Shown piece by piece: positions 17,023 to 25,957 of a DNA stretch of 43,029 nucleotides (positions are counted from its first letter, which is position 1; every line of letters begins with the position of its first letter). The position numbers were made by a program, and so were the translations under genes. A model generated the notes under the pieces. It was not told where the DNA came from and searched no databases. It was given only the letters and a program-made list of their open reading frames with translations. Source of the stretch: an uncultured Holdemanella sp. (GTDB lineage Bacteria > Bacillota_I > Bacilli_A > Erysipelotrichales > Erysipelotrichaceae); the NCBI RefSeq assembly GCF_934754935.1, contig NZ_CAKVJB010000020.1, forward strand, positions 1 through 43,029, written 5' to 3'.

Positions 17023-17050
17023 ATTATATCAAAGTGAGATAGATTGTCAA
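17023..17050 (-). promoter_or_regulatory. sigma-A promoter of lctP
   Basis: On the minus strand TTGACA (17045-17050), 16-nt spacer, TATAAT (17023-17028). Confidence 0.75.
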
Positions 17051-17196
17051 AAGAAAAACGCTAAAAATAGGCGTGTAAGCGTAATCAAACAACAAATGAT
17101 GGTAAAAAATGTGGTTATTTTTTGACTAACTAAGGGATTAAAAAAATTAATACATTTTTTGATAATGTTGTGGCCTTTTTGAGTGGAATGATGTAT

Positions 17197-17239
17197 TATA
17201 GTGGTACAAAGTAGCATATTGTGTCATAGAGTGGGGGTG
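17197..17239 (+). promoter_or_regulatory. mraZ promoter with four 10-bp-spaced MraZ-like boxes
   Basis: The -10 TATAGT lies at 17197-17202. AGTGG-like boxes begin at 17200 (AGTGG), 17210 (AGTAG), 17220 (TGTGT) and 17230 (AGTGG), at exact 10-nt period, covering the start of transcription. MraZ proteins are known to bind short GTG-containing direct repeats at their own promoter, so this is probably the autoregulatory operator. The third box is the weakest. Confidence 0.6.
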
Positions 17240-17246
17240 AAGACAC

Positions 17247-17678
17247 ATGTTCATGGGGGAATACGCGCATAACATAGATCGTAAGGGGCGATTGATTATG
17301 CCAGCTAAGTTTCGTGAGGAACTAGGTGAACATGTTGTCGTAAACCGAGGACTTGATGGATGCCTGTATGTATATACGGTAGAGCAATGGCAGCAAGTGT
17401 ATCAAAAGCTATCAACTTTGCCTTCGACAAATAAAGACGCACGTATGTATCAGCGTATGATGTTGTCAAAAGCAGCAGAATGTGAAATGGATAGTCAGGG
17501 TCGAATTTTAATTCCATCCTCTTTAATCGCCTTGGCTTCTCTTGAAAAAGAATGTTTGATTATAGGTGTAGCGAACCATTTGGAAATTTGGTCTAAAGAA
17601 CGCTGGGAAGCTTTAGAAGAAGAGCAGAGTGCATCTTTTGAAGAAGCGGCCGAACACTTATCGGAAATTATGGGGTAG
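17247..17678 (+). CDS. mraZ: transcriptional regulator MraZ
   Basis: First gene of the division and cell-wall cluster; a ring-forming SpoVT/AbrB-like DNA-binding protein that controls the cluster's own promoter. The 143-residue protein starts MFMGEYAHNIDRKGR and has both DxxGRxxxP motifs: DRKGRLIMPAKFR (about 11-23) and DSQGRILIP (about 80-88). GGGGGTGAA precedes the ATG. It is followed after 6 nt by rsmH, the usual order. Confidence 0.96.
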   Translation: MFMGEYAHNIDRKGRLIMPAKFREELGEHVVVNRGLDGCLYVYTVEQWQQVYQKLSTLPSTNKDARMYQRMMLSKAAECEMDSQGRILIPSSLIALASLEKECLIIGVANHLEIWSKERWEALEEEQSASFEEAAEHLSEIMG

Positions 17679-17684
17679 TAATGA

Positions 17685-18611
17685 ATGGAACATATTAGTG
17701 TATTATTGAATGAATCGATTGACATGCTACAAATAAAAGAAGATGGGATCTATGTGGATTGCACACTGGGTCGAGGGGGACATAGTAGTGAAATCTTAAA
17801 ACGTTTAACAAGTGGACATTTATATGCGTTTGATTGTGATCAAAATGCGATTGATGAAAGTATGCCACGTTTAAAGGCAATTGGAGATCATTTTACTTTG
17901 ATTCATTCTCCTTTTGAAAATTTAAAGAGTGAGTTAGCAAAGCGTGGTATCAATTTTGTAGATGGTATATTTATGGATTTGGGTGTATCAAGTCCGCAAT
18001 TCGATGATGGCCAAAGGGGGTTTAGCTATCGTTCGAATGCACGCTTAGATATGCGTATGGATCAATCCCAAGAATTAGATGCCTATATTGTAGTGAATAC
18101 GTATGATAAAGAAGATTTGATTCGTATTTTAAAGCGTTATGGCGAAGAGCCTTTTGCGGTTAAGATAGCCAATAAGATCTGTAGTGCTAGAGAAAACGCA
18201 CCAATCGAAACGACATTTGAATTGGTGGATGTGATTAAATCAGCGCTTCCAGCTGCTGTTTTAAGAAAAAAGGGGCATCCAGCGAAACAAACGTTTCAGG
18301 CGATTCGTATTGAAGTAAATCATGAATTAGAACAATTAGAGACTGTATTGCATGATGGATTAACGATGTTGAAGCCACATGGAAGAATGGCAGTCATCAC
18401 ATTCCATTCTTTAGAGGATCGAATTGTGAAAGAGATTTTTAAAGAGGTGGCCGTTGCCAAAAAGGTGAATAAGAGGCTGCCACAAGTGGGGACAGAAAAT
18501 TTAGAATATCAATTGGTAAATCGAAAACCGGTTTTAGCAAGTAGTGAAGAATTAGAAATGAATAATAGGGCGCATAGCGCAAAATTAAGAGGGATAGAGA
18601 AGAAAGGATGA
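17685..18611 (+). CDS. rsmH: 16S rRNA (cytosine-1402-N4)-methyltransferase
   Basis: Methylates N4 of C1402 in 16S rRNA, at the ribosomal P site, using S-adenosylmethionine. The 308-residue length is normal. Visible motifs: DCTLGRGGHS (SAM binding, residues about 24-33), FMDLGVSSPQFD, RGFSYR, LDMRMD, and the C-terminal ITFHSLEDRIVK. ATG 17685 follows GGGG in the end of mraZ; a second ATG 4 nt earlier is out of frame. It overlaps the beginning of ftsL, as usual in the cluster. Confidence 0.96.
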   Translation: MEHISVLLNESIDMLQIKEDGIYVDCTLGRGGHSSEILKRLTSGHLYAFDCDQNAIDESMPRLKAIGDHFTLIHSPFENLKSELAKRGINFVDGIFMDLGVSSPQFDDGQRGFSYRSNARLDMRMDQSQELDAYIVVNTYDKEDLIRILKRYGEEPFAVKIANKICSARENAPIETTFELVDVIKSALPAAVLRKKGHPAKQTFQAIRIEVNHELEQLETVLHDGLTMLKPHGRMAVITFHSLEDRIVKEIFKEVAVAKKVNKRLPQVGTENLEYQLVNRKPVLASSEELEMNNRAHSAKLRGIEKKG

Positions 18612-18616
18612 TGCAT

Positions 18617-18892
18617 ATGCAAAGAAAGTTTAATTTAACAGGTGCACTTGTTTTAACTTTATTTGTGTTGTCATTGGTCTTCTACTTCGCATCAAAAACA
18701 TATGTAAGTTCAATGAATCTTTCGCTTTCGGTTCAAGAGAGTGAGTTAGCAAATGAAATTGCGCAGAAAGAACAATCTGTAGAAGAGCTCCAAAATGAAG
18801 TCAATACGTTACAGGAAAAGGGTCGATTGTTAGGAATGCTTGACAATGAAGTCTCTGATAATGAAAATAATATATATGTAATAAATGACTAG
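18617..18892 (+). CDS. ftsL: FtsL-like division protein
   Basis: A small bitopic protein: short basic N-terminus (MQRKFNLTG), one membrane segment (about 8-27), then an extracellular heptad-rich coiled coil (QESELANEIAQKEQSVEELQNEVNTLQEK). Position between rsmH and the PBP gene, size (91 residues) and topology fit FtsL, which joins the DivIB/DivIC complex at the septum; sequence identity in this family is low. Of three in-frame ATGs, 18617 has the best spacing to GAAAGG (18602-18607). Confidence 0.8.
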   Translation: MQRKFNLTGALVLTLFVLSLVFYFASKTYVSSMNLSLSVQESELANEIAQKEQSVEELQNEVNTLQEKGRLLGMLDNEVSDNENNIYVIND

Positions 18893-18910
18893 ATGGAGTG
18901 GTGATGTATA

Positions 18911-21103
18911 ATGTCGGTTCGAAAAAGTAATAATGAACTTTTTAAAATGATTTTACGAATGACACTTATTGGAACATTAGTGGTAGCTAATGTTCTTTTC
19001 ACTATGGTTACACATAGGCATTTATGGTCGCAAAAAGATGTATTGGATAAACGTATCGCATCGAGTATTGTCGAAAAGACGGTTACCGCAAAAAGAGGTA
19101 CGATTTATGATCGTAATCATACTGTTATTACGCAACAAACAACTGCCTATACGATCGTCGCCTATTTAGATTCGGGAGTTGTAGATGCCGATGGAAATCC
19201 AAATTATGTCAAGAATATTGCGTCTACGGCTAAAAAGTTAAAGTCTGTTTTAGGGGATGAAGTCAATGAAAAGACGTTGATCAAAATTATGAAGTCGGCT
19301 AAAAAGTCGGGTAAATCGCAAACAGAATTGGGTGCGGGTACGAAGCGTATTAAAAAGAGTGTCATGAAAGAAATCAAAAAATTAGAAATTCCGGGAATTG
19401 GCTTTATTGATGCGGTATCTCGTTATTATCCAACAACGCCATATTCTTCCAATCTAGTTGGGTTTGCGGCTTATGATGAGGATACACAATCAATCGAAGG
19501 AAAGATGGGTCTAGAGCTATCTTTAAATGAATTGTTGAAAGGAAAGAATGGTTCAGAACAATATCAACAGACGGTGGATGGTTCTAAGCTTCCGGGAACT
19601 ACAAAAGTTATCGAACAAGCTAAAAATGGAAAAGATGTTGTGCTGACATTGGATTCTGGATTACAGTCAACTGTGGAAGCTCAATTGCAGGCTACCATGG
19701 AAAATGAGAATGCCAAATCGGCATGGTGCATTGTGATGGAAGTAGAAACGGGTAAAGTCTTGGCTTGGGCAAGCTATCCTACTTTTGATCAGAATGAACA
19801 TAAAGAAATTCCTAGCTATCAAGATGCGATTTCTACAAGTACGTATGAGCCGGGTTCAGTAATGAAGCCATTTACGTATGCGATTGCGATGGATACAAAT
19901 GTATATCCTTATAATCAAACTTTTCAATCTTATCAATTTTGGTACAACTACGATCCAAATACCGCAAAGATTTCTCGTGTGGCCATTGGTACAGAGACAC
20001 CATATCCATATATTGCGGATGCGTTGGATGAAGATTTTGGTACGATCACCTTTGATCAAGGTTTGGCTTTTTCAAGTAATGTGGGTATTTGTGAGTTATT
20101 AGCCAATTATGTCAATTATAGTCAGTATTGTGATTATTTAGATAAGTTTGGGTTCTTTCAAAAGGTAAATACGCCTTATGTAGCGCAATCTTTGGGCGTG
20201 AAGAATGTGGGGCTTCCAACCGATTATTTGTCGACTGGATTTGGTCAGGCAAGTTCAATTACGGTTTTACAATTGTGCCAAGCCTATACGTCTATATTTA
20301 ATGATGGAACTATGATGCGTCCATATGTCATTGATTCGATTGTGGATAGTGATACGAGACAAACGGTAAAGAAGTATAAGAAAAAGGCTGTGGGTACGCC
20401 CATTTCGTCTCAAACCGCAAAAGAAGTGCAGGAATTGATGTCGCATGTAACGGATGAAGGGGCGAGTGGTCATCGTTTTAAAATGGATGGTATTGACTTA
20501 TTGATGAAAACGGGAACGGCACAAATCTATAATGAAAATTTAGGTAAATATGATCCGGATTATCATACTTCCAGTGTCATGGCGGCAGCTCCTGCAGATG
20601 ATCCAAAGGTCATGGTGTATTATGGCTTGGTTTCTACCAATATTACTTCATATTCGGCAGAACCATTTAAAAAGATCATGCGTGATACATTGCAGATATA
20701 TGGTGTTTCTACAACACCTACAACCGATACCCAAGATACGTATGAGAAGTGGGAGAGTTATTCAATGCCAAGTTTAGTCAATCATACGATTGATTATGCG
20801 CATGAGAAGATGAAAGATAAAAAAGTGCATTTTGAAGTGATTGGTGATGGTACAAGTGTCGTGGGTCAATATCCAGATTCCAATATCACAATCAATTCAA
20901 ATGATCGTGTTTTTGTGTTGACAAATGGTAGTAAGATCACAATGCCCAATATGACGGGTTGGACGCGTAAGGATATTACGGTGTTCTGGCAGTTGACGGG
21001 TATTGGCATAAAGACGAGTGGTTATGGTAAGGTAACAAGTCAAAATGTAGAAGAGGGTACAACGATTTCTACGGATACAAAAATTGAGGTGAATTTAGAG
21101 TAA
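18911..21103 (+). CDS. class B penicillin-binding protein with two PASTA domains
   Basis: Septal peptidoglycan transpeptidase of the FtsI/PBP2B/SpoVD type (730 residues). It has an N-terminal membrane anchor (about 14-33), a dimerisation domain (about 56-200) and a transpeptidase domain with S316-V-M-K319 (acyl-serine), S388-S-N390 and K533-T-G535. Two PASTA domains (about 617-672 and 673-730) close the protein. GGAGTGGTG precedes the ATG. It is the last gene of the first division block; a strong terminator follows, so mraY, murD and ftsW do not come next. Whether it is the vegetative division PBP or a sporulation paralogue cannot be told from sequence, but the location favours division. Confidence 0.93.
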   Translation: MSVRKSNNELFKMILRMTLIGTLVVANVLFTMVTHRHLWSQKDVLDKRIASSIVEKTVTAKRGTIYDRNHTVITQQTTAYTIVAYLDSGVVDADGNPNYVKNIASTAKKLKSVLGDEVNEKTLIKIMKSAKKSGKSQTELGAGTKRIKKSVMKEIKKLEIPGIGFIDAVSRYYPTTPYSSNLVGFAAYDEDTQSIEGKMGLELSLNELLKGKNGSEQYQQTVDGSKLPGTTKVIEQAKNGKDVVLTLDSGLQSTVEAQLQATMENENAKSAWCIVMEVETGKVLAWASYPTFDQNEHKEIPSYQDAISTSTYEPGSVMKPFTYAIAMDTNVYPYNQTFQSYQFWYNYDPNTAKISRVAIGTETPYPYIADALDEDFGTITFDQGLAFSSNVGICELLANYVNYSQYCDYLDKFGFFQKVNTPYVAQSLGVKNVGLPTDYLSTGFGQASSITVLQLCQAYTSIFNDGTMMRPYVIDSIVDSDTRQTVKKYKKKAVGTPISSQTAKEVQELMSHVTDEGASGHRFKMDGIDLLMKTGTAQIYNENLGKYDPDYHTSSVMAAAPADDPKVMVYYGLVSTNITSYSAEPFKKIMRDTLQIYGVSTTPTTDTQDTYEKWESYSMPSLVNHTIDYAHEKMKDKKVHFEVIGDGTSVVGQYPDSNITINSNDRVFVLTNGSKITMPNMTGWTRKDITVFWQLTGIGIKTSGYGKVTSQNVEEGTTISTDTKIEVNLE

Positions 21104-21125
21104 AAGAGCGAAAGCTCTTTTTTTT
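21103..21125 (+). terminator. terminator of the mraZ-PBP block
   Basis: AAAGAGC (21103-21109), GAAA loop, GCTCTTT (21114-21120), T-run to 21125. Confidence 0.9.
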
Positions 21126-21159
21126 CGGTATACAAAATGAAATGGATTTTGTTTTCAAG

Positions 21160-21189
21160 TTGACAAATGTCATTCGGGTTGGGTAAAAT
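21160..21189 (+). promoter_or_regulatory. sigma-A promoter of the APC transporter gene
   Basis: Consensus TTGACA (21160-21165), 18-nt spacer, TAAAAT (21184-21189). Confidence 0.75.
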
Positions 21190-21219
21190 TAATGTTGAGT
21201 GAAAGAGGAGAGAGTAAAA

Positions 21220-22638
21220 ATGAATGATTCACAAAAAATGAAGTGGTACACACTTGCGTTTATGTGCTTTTCCACACTTTGGGGATTTGGAAACGTTCTA
21301 AACGGATTTATGTACTTCAACGGAATTCAAGTTATCTTTTCTTGGATTTTGATGTTTGCGCTTTACTTCGTACCTTATGCATTAATGGTAGGTGAGTTAG
21401 GTTCAGCATTCAAAAATTCAGGTGGAGGTGTAAGTTCTTGGATTCACGAAACAACTGGTCCTAAGGCTGCATACTATGCAGGTTGGACTTATTGGGCATG
21501 TCACATTACGTACATTGCTTCAAAGGGTTCTGGTGGTTTAAAAGCATTAAGCTGGATGATCTTCCAAAACTCAGAAACTTATGCATCTTTTAACACAAAA
21601 GCGGTTCAGTTTGCGACATTGGCTGTATTATTACTATTCAGTTATGTAGCGAGTCGTGGTTTAAATCCATTGAAGAAAATGGCTACAATTGCTGGTTCTA
21701 GTATGTTCGTTATGAGTATTCTTTATATCGTAATGATGTTTGCAGCTCCAGCTATCAATCCAAATGGTGGATATTTAGCTATGGATTTCAGTTTCAAAAA
21801 CTTGATTCCAACTTTTGACTGGAAATATTTCAGCTCATTGTCAATCTTAGTATTTGCGGTTGGTGGATGTGAAAAGATTTCACCTTATGTAAATAAAGTT
21901 GAAGATCCTTCTAGAGGATTCCCTAAGAGTATGATTTTTGCCGCTATCATGGTTATCATTTGTGCTATTTTTGGTACAATTGCGATGGGTATGATGTTTG
22001 ATCCTGCTGTAATCGATGCGAACTTTGACTCATACAATGCGAATGGTTCTTATTGGGCATTCCAAAGATTAGGTGAATACTATGGTATGGGTAATGTATT
22101 GATGATCGTTTATGCAGCTTGTAACTGTATTGGACAATTCTCTACATTAGTAATTAGTATTGATGCTCCATTGCGAATGTTATTGGATAACGAAGATGCT
22201 CGTCAATATATTCCATCTAAGTTATTACGCAAAAATGATGCAGGTGCATATTCAAATGGTATCATCATGGTTGATATTCTTGCGGGTGCAATCATCTTAG
22301 CTCAGGCTTTAGTTCCAAATGCTGATACAGTACTTCGTCAGTTGACGCAGTTAAACTCAGTAACAATGCCAATGCGTTACTTATGGGTATTCTTCGCCTA
22401 TGTTATGTTGCGTAAGAAAACAGATATTTTCCACCGTGACTATAAATTTGTGAATAATAACACAGTTGCGATTGTATTTGGTGCATGGTGCTTTGTATTA
22501 ACAGCAGCTTGCTGCTTACTTGGTATGTATAAAGCGGGCGATATGTATACAACATTCTTAAATATTATCACTCCAGTTGTATTAACAGCTTTAGGTTTGA
22601 TTTTACCAGCAATCAAGAAAAAAGAGGCAAAAAATTAA
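21220..22638 (+). CDS. APC-superfamily amino acid transporter (GadC/YjeM-like)
   Basis: A 472-residue polytopic permease with about 12 segments. The start WYTLAFMCFSTLWGFGNVLNGF corresponds to the broken helix 1 of APC transporters; GELGSAFKNSGGGVSSWI is the conserved helix 2 region. The pattern resembles the glutamate/GABA antiporter and YjeM group. The substrate is unknown. ATG 21220 follows AGAGGAGAG; the frame is open to 21199 without a better start. It has a strong promoter. The next gene, an aminopeptidase, begins 58 nt later with its own ribosome binding site and may be co-transcribed, suggesting peptide or amino-acid handling. Confidence 0.85.
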   Translation: MNDSQKMKWYTLAFMCFSTLWGFGNVLNGFMYFNGIQVIFSWILMFALYFVPYALMVGELGSAFKNSGGGVSSWIHETTGPKAAYYAGWTYWACHITYIASKGSGGLKALSWMIFQNSETYASFNTKAVQFATLAVLLLFSYVASRGLNPLKKMATIAGSSMFVMSILYIVMMFAAPAINPNGGYLAMDFSFKNLIPTFDWKYFSSLSILVFAVGGCEKISPYVNKVEDPSRGFPKSMIFAAIMVIICAIFGTIAMGMMFDPAVIDANFDSYNANGSYWAFQRLGEYYGMGNVLMIVYAACNCIGQFSTLVISIDAPLRMLLDNEDARQYIPSKLLRKNDAGAYSNGIIMVDILAGAIILAQALVPNADTVLRQLTQLNSVTMPMRYLWVFFAYVMLRKKTDIFHRDYKFVNNNTVAIVFGAWCFVLTAACCLLGMYKAGDMYTTFLNIITPVVLTALGLILPAIKKKEAKN

Positions 22639-22696
22639 TTTTGCCTTTTCTTCTTATTTGTGGATAATTATATATAGTCAAGGAGATGTTTTTATA

Positions 22697-24019
22697 ATGA
22701 ATACAGTAGAAATTTCAAATGAATTAATTCAATTTATTGAGTCAAGTCCAAGTATGTTTCATTCAATCAAAACGATTCGTACTTATTTAGAAGAAGATGG
22801 ATTTACATATCTTCCTGAATCTAAAGCTTGGGATGTAAAAGCGGGTGGAAAATATTATACAATTCGTAACCACTCAAGTTTGATTGCGTTTAAGGTAGGT
22901 AAGGATCTTGAATCTTATCATTTCCAAATGTGTGCAAGTCACTCGGATTCTCCAACTTATAAAGTGAAGAATGTGCCAGAGCTTGAAGGACCAAAAGAAT
23001 ATTTGCGTCTAGATGTAGAGGCTTATGGTGGTATGATCGATAATACTTGGTTCGATCGTCCTTTAAGTGTTGCGGGTCGTGTACTTGTTCGTAATGGTTC
23101 TAAGATTGAATCTAAATTATTATATATCGATAAAGATATTTTGATGATTCCAAATGTGGCGATTCACTTTAATCGTGAAGTCAATAATGGTTATAAATAT
23201 AATCGTCAAATCGATTTATGTCCAATGTTCTCTTGTGGTGCACTTAAAAAGGGTGCTTTTGACAAGATGGTTGCGGATGAATTAGGCGTTAAGGCAGAGG
23301 ATATTTTAGGTAAAGACTTATTCTTAGTCAATCGTCAAAAAGGTTTAGTTTGGGGATTGGAAAATGAATTTGTTTCAAGTCCTAAATTGGATGACTTACA
23401 ATGTGCATTCGTTTCATTGAAGGCTTTTATGGAAGCTGAAAATGAGAAGAGTGTTAATGTATATTGTTGTTTTGATAATGAAGAAGTGGGTTCAAACACA
23501 AAACAGGGTGCTATGTCTACTTTCTTAAAGGATGTATTGCACCGTATCAATAATGGTTTAGGTAAAACGGAAGAAGAGTATTATCAGGCTATCGCAAAAA
23601 CTTTCTTGGTAAGTTGTGATAATGCGCATGCACTTCATCCAAATCATCCAGAAAAGACAGATGCCGTAAACTATGTCACAATGAATGGCGGTATTGTCAT
23701 TAAGGAAAGTGCCAACCAGAAATATACAACGGATGCGTTTAGTCGTGCGTTATTTACTGGGGTTTGTCAAAATGTAAATGTGCCAGTACAAAGTTTTGCG
23801 AATCGTAGTGATAGTGTTGGTGGTTCTACTTTAGGTAACTTATCAAATACACAGGTAAGTATTCATGCGGTAGACTTTGGTTTAGCTCAGCTTGCGATGC
23901 ACTCATGTTTTGAAACAGCAGGTGTTAAGGATACGGAATATGCGATTATCGCATTGAAGGAATTCTATGAAACAAATGTGCAGATCGATGAAGCTGAATC
24001 AGTATGTCTAGAGAAGTAA
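22697..24019 (+). CDS. apeB: M18 family aspartyl aminopeptidase
   Basis: Dinuclear zinc aminopeptidase, cytosolic, removing acidic or other N-terminal residues. The 440-residue protein has the M18 metal and catalytic motifs: ASHSDSPTYKVK (His and Asp), FDNEEVGS (Glu pair), and DNAHALHPNHPEK. The ATG at 22697 follows AAGGAGAT; an upstream in-frame start at 22658 contains this ribosome binding site. Its 3' end overlaps the next ORF by 16 nt, so the two are coupled. It is one of three cytosolic-type aminopeptidases in the window (M17, M18, M24). Confidence 0.93.
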   Translation: MNTVEISNELIQFIESSPSMFHSIKTIRTYLEEDGFTYLPESKAWDVKAGGKYYTIRNHSSLIAFKVGKDLESYHFQMCASHSDSPTYKVKNVPELEGPKEYLRLDVEAYGGMIDNTWFDRPLSVAGRVLVRNGSKIESKLLYIDKDILMIPNVAIHFNREVNNGYKYNRQIDLCPMFSCGALKKGAFDKMVADELGVKAEDILGKDLFLVNRQKGLVWGLENEFVSSPKLDDLQCAFVSLKAFMEAENEKSVNVYCCFDNEEVGSNTKQGAMSTFLKDVLHRINNGLGKTEEEYYQAIAKTFLVSCDNAHALHPNHPEKTDAVNYVTMNGGIVIKESANQKYTTDAFSRALFTGVCQNVNVPVQSFANRSDSVGGSTLGNLSNTQVSIHAVDFGLAQLAMHSCFETAGVKDTEYAIIALKEFYETNVQIDEAESVCLEK

Positions 24020-24552
24020 TTGTTCAAAGAATAGAGAAGTCGGATTTGATTGATGCGAAAAAGGAATTGATGATTGAAATTGTCCAAAATAAGAAAGAGG
24101 ATGATTTTGATAAGAAAATCGATCGTTTGTATCGTCAATTTTCTAAGAGTTCTTCGTTTAAAAAACATGCGGAAAAGATGGTTTGTCGGGATGATGAAAA
24201 GTTAAAGATTTGTAACATGATGCTTGTGATGAGTGTGACTTTGACTTTGTTCTTTTTAAAGGCTGTCTTGTTTTCGAGTTATGTTGTGAATTTTAGTATT
24301 GATGCGATCGTTGGTTGTCTAGCCTTCGTATTCTCATTTATTAATGTTCGTACAAAATATAGAACTTTAAGAAGATATGATTTAGTACGTGACTTTATCT
24401 ATTTGGATGGTTTATCTTTACTTCTTTGTGTTTTGTTTAAGATGTTCTTTCCTGTACAGGTTGATTTTTCATTGATTATTTTATTGGTGGATTATTATTT
24501 GTGTAAGAAAAGATTTAAGGAAAAAGCATTTAAAATGTTGGAAGCAAATTAG
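24004..24552 (+). CDS. unknown membrane protein
   Basis: A 182-residue protein with a charged N-terminal 68 residues (many Lys/Asp/Glu, probably helical) and four hydrophobic segments (about 69-90, 97-114, 128-147, 149-166), ending in KKRFKEKAFKMLEAN. I do not recognise the family. It begins inside the aminopeptidase gene, 16 nt before its stop, without a clear ribosome binding site, so it relies on translational coupling. A later in-frame Met (residue 23) has AAGGA very close upstream and is a possible alternative. A terminator follows. Confidence 0.7.
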   Translation: MSREVIVQRIEKSDLIDAKKELMIEIVQNKKEDDFDKKIDRLYRQFSKSSSFKKHAEKMVCRDDEKLKICNMMLVMSVTLTLFFLKAVLFSSYVVNFSIDAIVGCLAFVFSFINVRTKYRTLRRYDLVRDFIYLDGLSLLLCVLFKMFFPVQVDFSLIILLVDYYLCKKRFKEKAFKMLEAN

Positions 24553-24560
24553 CAAATTTA

Positions 24561-24596
24561 GGGGTATCACAATATGTGGTACTCCTTGTTTTTTCT
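24561..24596 (+). terminator. terminator before ftsA
   Basis: GGGGTATCAC (24561-24570) pairs with GTGGTACTCC (24576-24585) with two G-T pairs, followed by a T-rich tract. Confidence 0.75.
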
Positions 24597-24638
24597 CGTT
24601 TGATTTTAAAGACTAGCCTTCTATTTTTAATTCAATTA

Positions 24639-24647
24639 TGGTATTAT
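24639..24647 (+). promoter_or_regulatory. extended -10 promoter of ftsA-ftsZ
   Basis: TGgTATTAT (24639-24647), about 30 nt upstream of the ATG at 24679, with AAAAGGAGA between. No clear -35. Confidence 0.5.
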
Positions 24648-24678
24648 TGTTAAGTAGTATGTAAAAAGGAGACGTCGA

Positions 24679-25938
24679 ATGAGTAAGAAAAGAGTTTATG
24701 CGGCTATCGAAATTGCTGATCAAGAGATTCGTCTTATCGTTTTAGAGATATTTGAAGCTCGTTACAACGTTTTAAGAACAGAAAGAGTTGCTTGTTCAGG
24801 TGTAGATAAAAATCAAAAGATTGTCGATGAAAGTGCTATTGTTACAGCCATTCGTCAAGCTATAACGAATGCACAGGCAGCTTTAGGATACCGAATTGAA
24901 CGTGTATTATTGGCTGTTCCTAGTGTAAATGTAATGCGTAGCTCACAAAAGGTACGTGTACAGATTGAAGATGGAACGAAGAACATTCGTTTATTCCATA
25001 TTCAACAAGGATATAAAAACGCGATTCAAAAACGATTGAATGAAGATGTAGAATTTGTAAATGCGAATAAGGTTACTTATGAAGTAAATGGTACAGTAAG
25101 TCAGAAGCTTCCATTGAATCAAGAATGTGAAGATTTCATGATGGATGTAGATTTATTATATGCAGATAAGGAAACGATTTATTCCTATGCTCGTTGTGTT
25201 GAGCAGGCAAATCTTGAAATCTTGGATCTATGTTTAGATTCATTTGCGATTGGTCAGGAAACAGCAGCTTTAACACAGAGTACAGAAAGAGTTACAATTC
25301 AAGTTGATTTGGAACAGAATCATTCTACTTTAGCTTTATTTAGCACAGGTCGTTTGATGACTTGTACAACTTTGGATTTTGGATATTTATGGTTCATTGA
25401 AGATATTCAAAAGAAATATAAGTTGAGTGATGAGGTATGTTACAGATTGTTGCAAAATATTTTCTCGGGTCAAGAAGATGAAAACAGCGATGTGATCATT
25501 TATATTGAACAAAGAGAAGATATGCGTGTAGAGATTACGGCAAATGAACTTGCGAAAGCTTGTTTACCTCGTATTCGTCAATGGATTGCAGCTGTCAATG
25601 ATGCATGTTTACCAATTGTTCGCCAAGGAAAATCAAGATATGTCATTACTGGACAAGGAAGTAATATTCCTGTATTGAAGGATTTAGATAAATCATTCAA
25701 TGCGAGTGCAATGATCTATCAAGAACAAGCAATTGGTGCAAGAGATGGTGCATTTGTATGTGGCTTAGGTATGGCATATGCTTGGCAAGATATCAATCGT
25801 ATTCACCATGATGACAGAATCAGTGCAAACAATAATGAATTGGAAGCAAGTATTGATGCGATCAATCAAAAGGCATCAAGTGTTGAAGGTGGATTTACAA
25901 AGAAATTAAAGAATGCTATTTTAGCAGAAGAAGAATAA
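24679..25938 (+). CDS. ftsA: cell division protein FtsA
   Basis: Actin-like protein that tethers FtsZ filaments to the membrane. The 419-residue protein is divergent: the first strand is AIEIADQEIRL instead of the usual GLDIGTSKI, and the 1C domain covers about 85-170. The phosphate-binding region DLEQNHSTLALF (about 212) and the GQGSNIPVL segment near 330 fit the actin fold. The C-terminus GGFTKKLKNAILAEEE could be the amphipathic membrane helix. Position 19 nt upstream of ftsZ supports the call. AAAAGGAGA precedes the ATG. Function is confident from context; some ATP-site residues differ from B. subtilis FtsA. Confidence 0.87.
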   Translation: MSKKRVYAAIEIADQEIRLIVLEIFEARYNVLRTERVACSGVDKNQKIVDESAIVTAIRQAITNAQAALGYRIERVLLAVPSVNVMRSSQKVRVQIEDGTKNIRLFHIQQGYKNAIQKRLNEDVEFVNANKVTYEVNGTVSQKLPLNQECEDFMMDVDLLYADKETIYSYARCVEQANLEILDLCLDSFAIGQETAALTQSTERVTIQVDLEQNHSTLALFSTGRLMTCTTLDFGYLWFIEDIQKKYKLSDEVCYRLLQNIFSGQEDENSDVIIYIEQREDMRVEITANELAKACLPRIRQWIAAVNDACLPIVRQGKSRYVITGQGSNIPVLKDLDKSFNASAMIYQEQAIGARDGAFVCGLGMAYAWQDINRIHHDDRISANNNELEASIDAINQKASSVEGGFTKKLKNAILAEEE

Positions 25939-25957
25939 AAAGAGAGGAAAATATTAT

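Noticed and set aside
16544..17023. 159-residue plus-strand ORF opposite lctP
   Set aside because: Mirror of the hydrophobic lctP coding sequence; it reads through the lctP start region and has no start signals.
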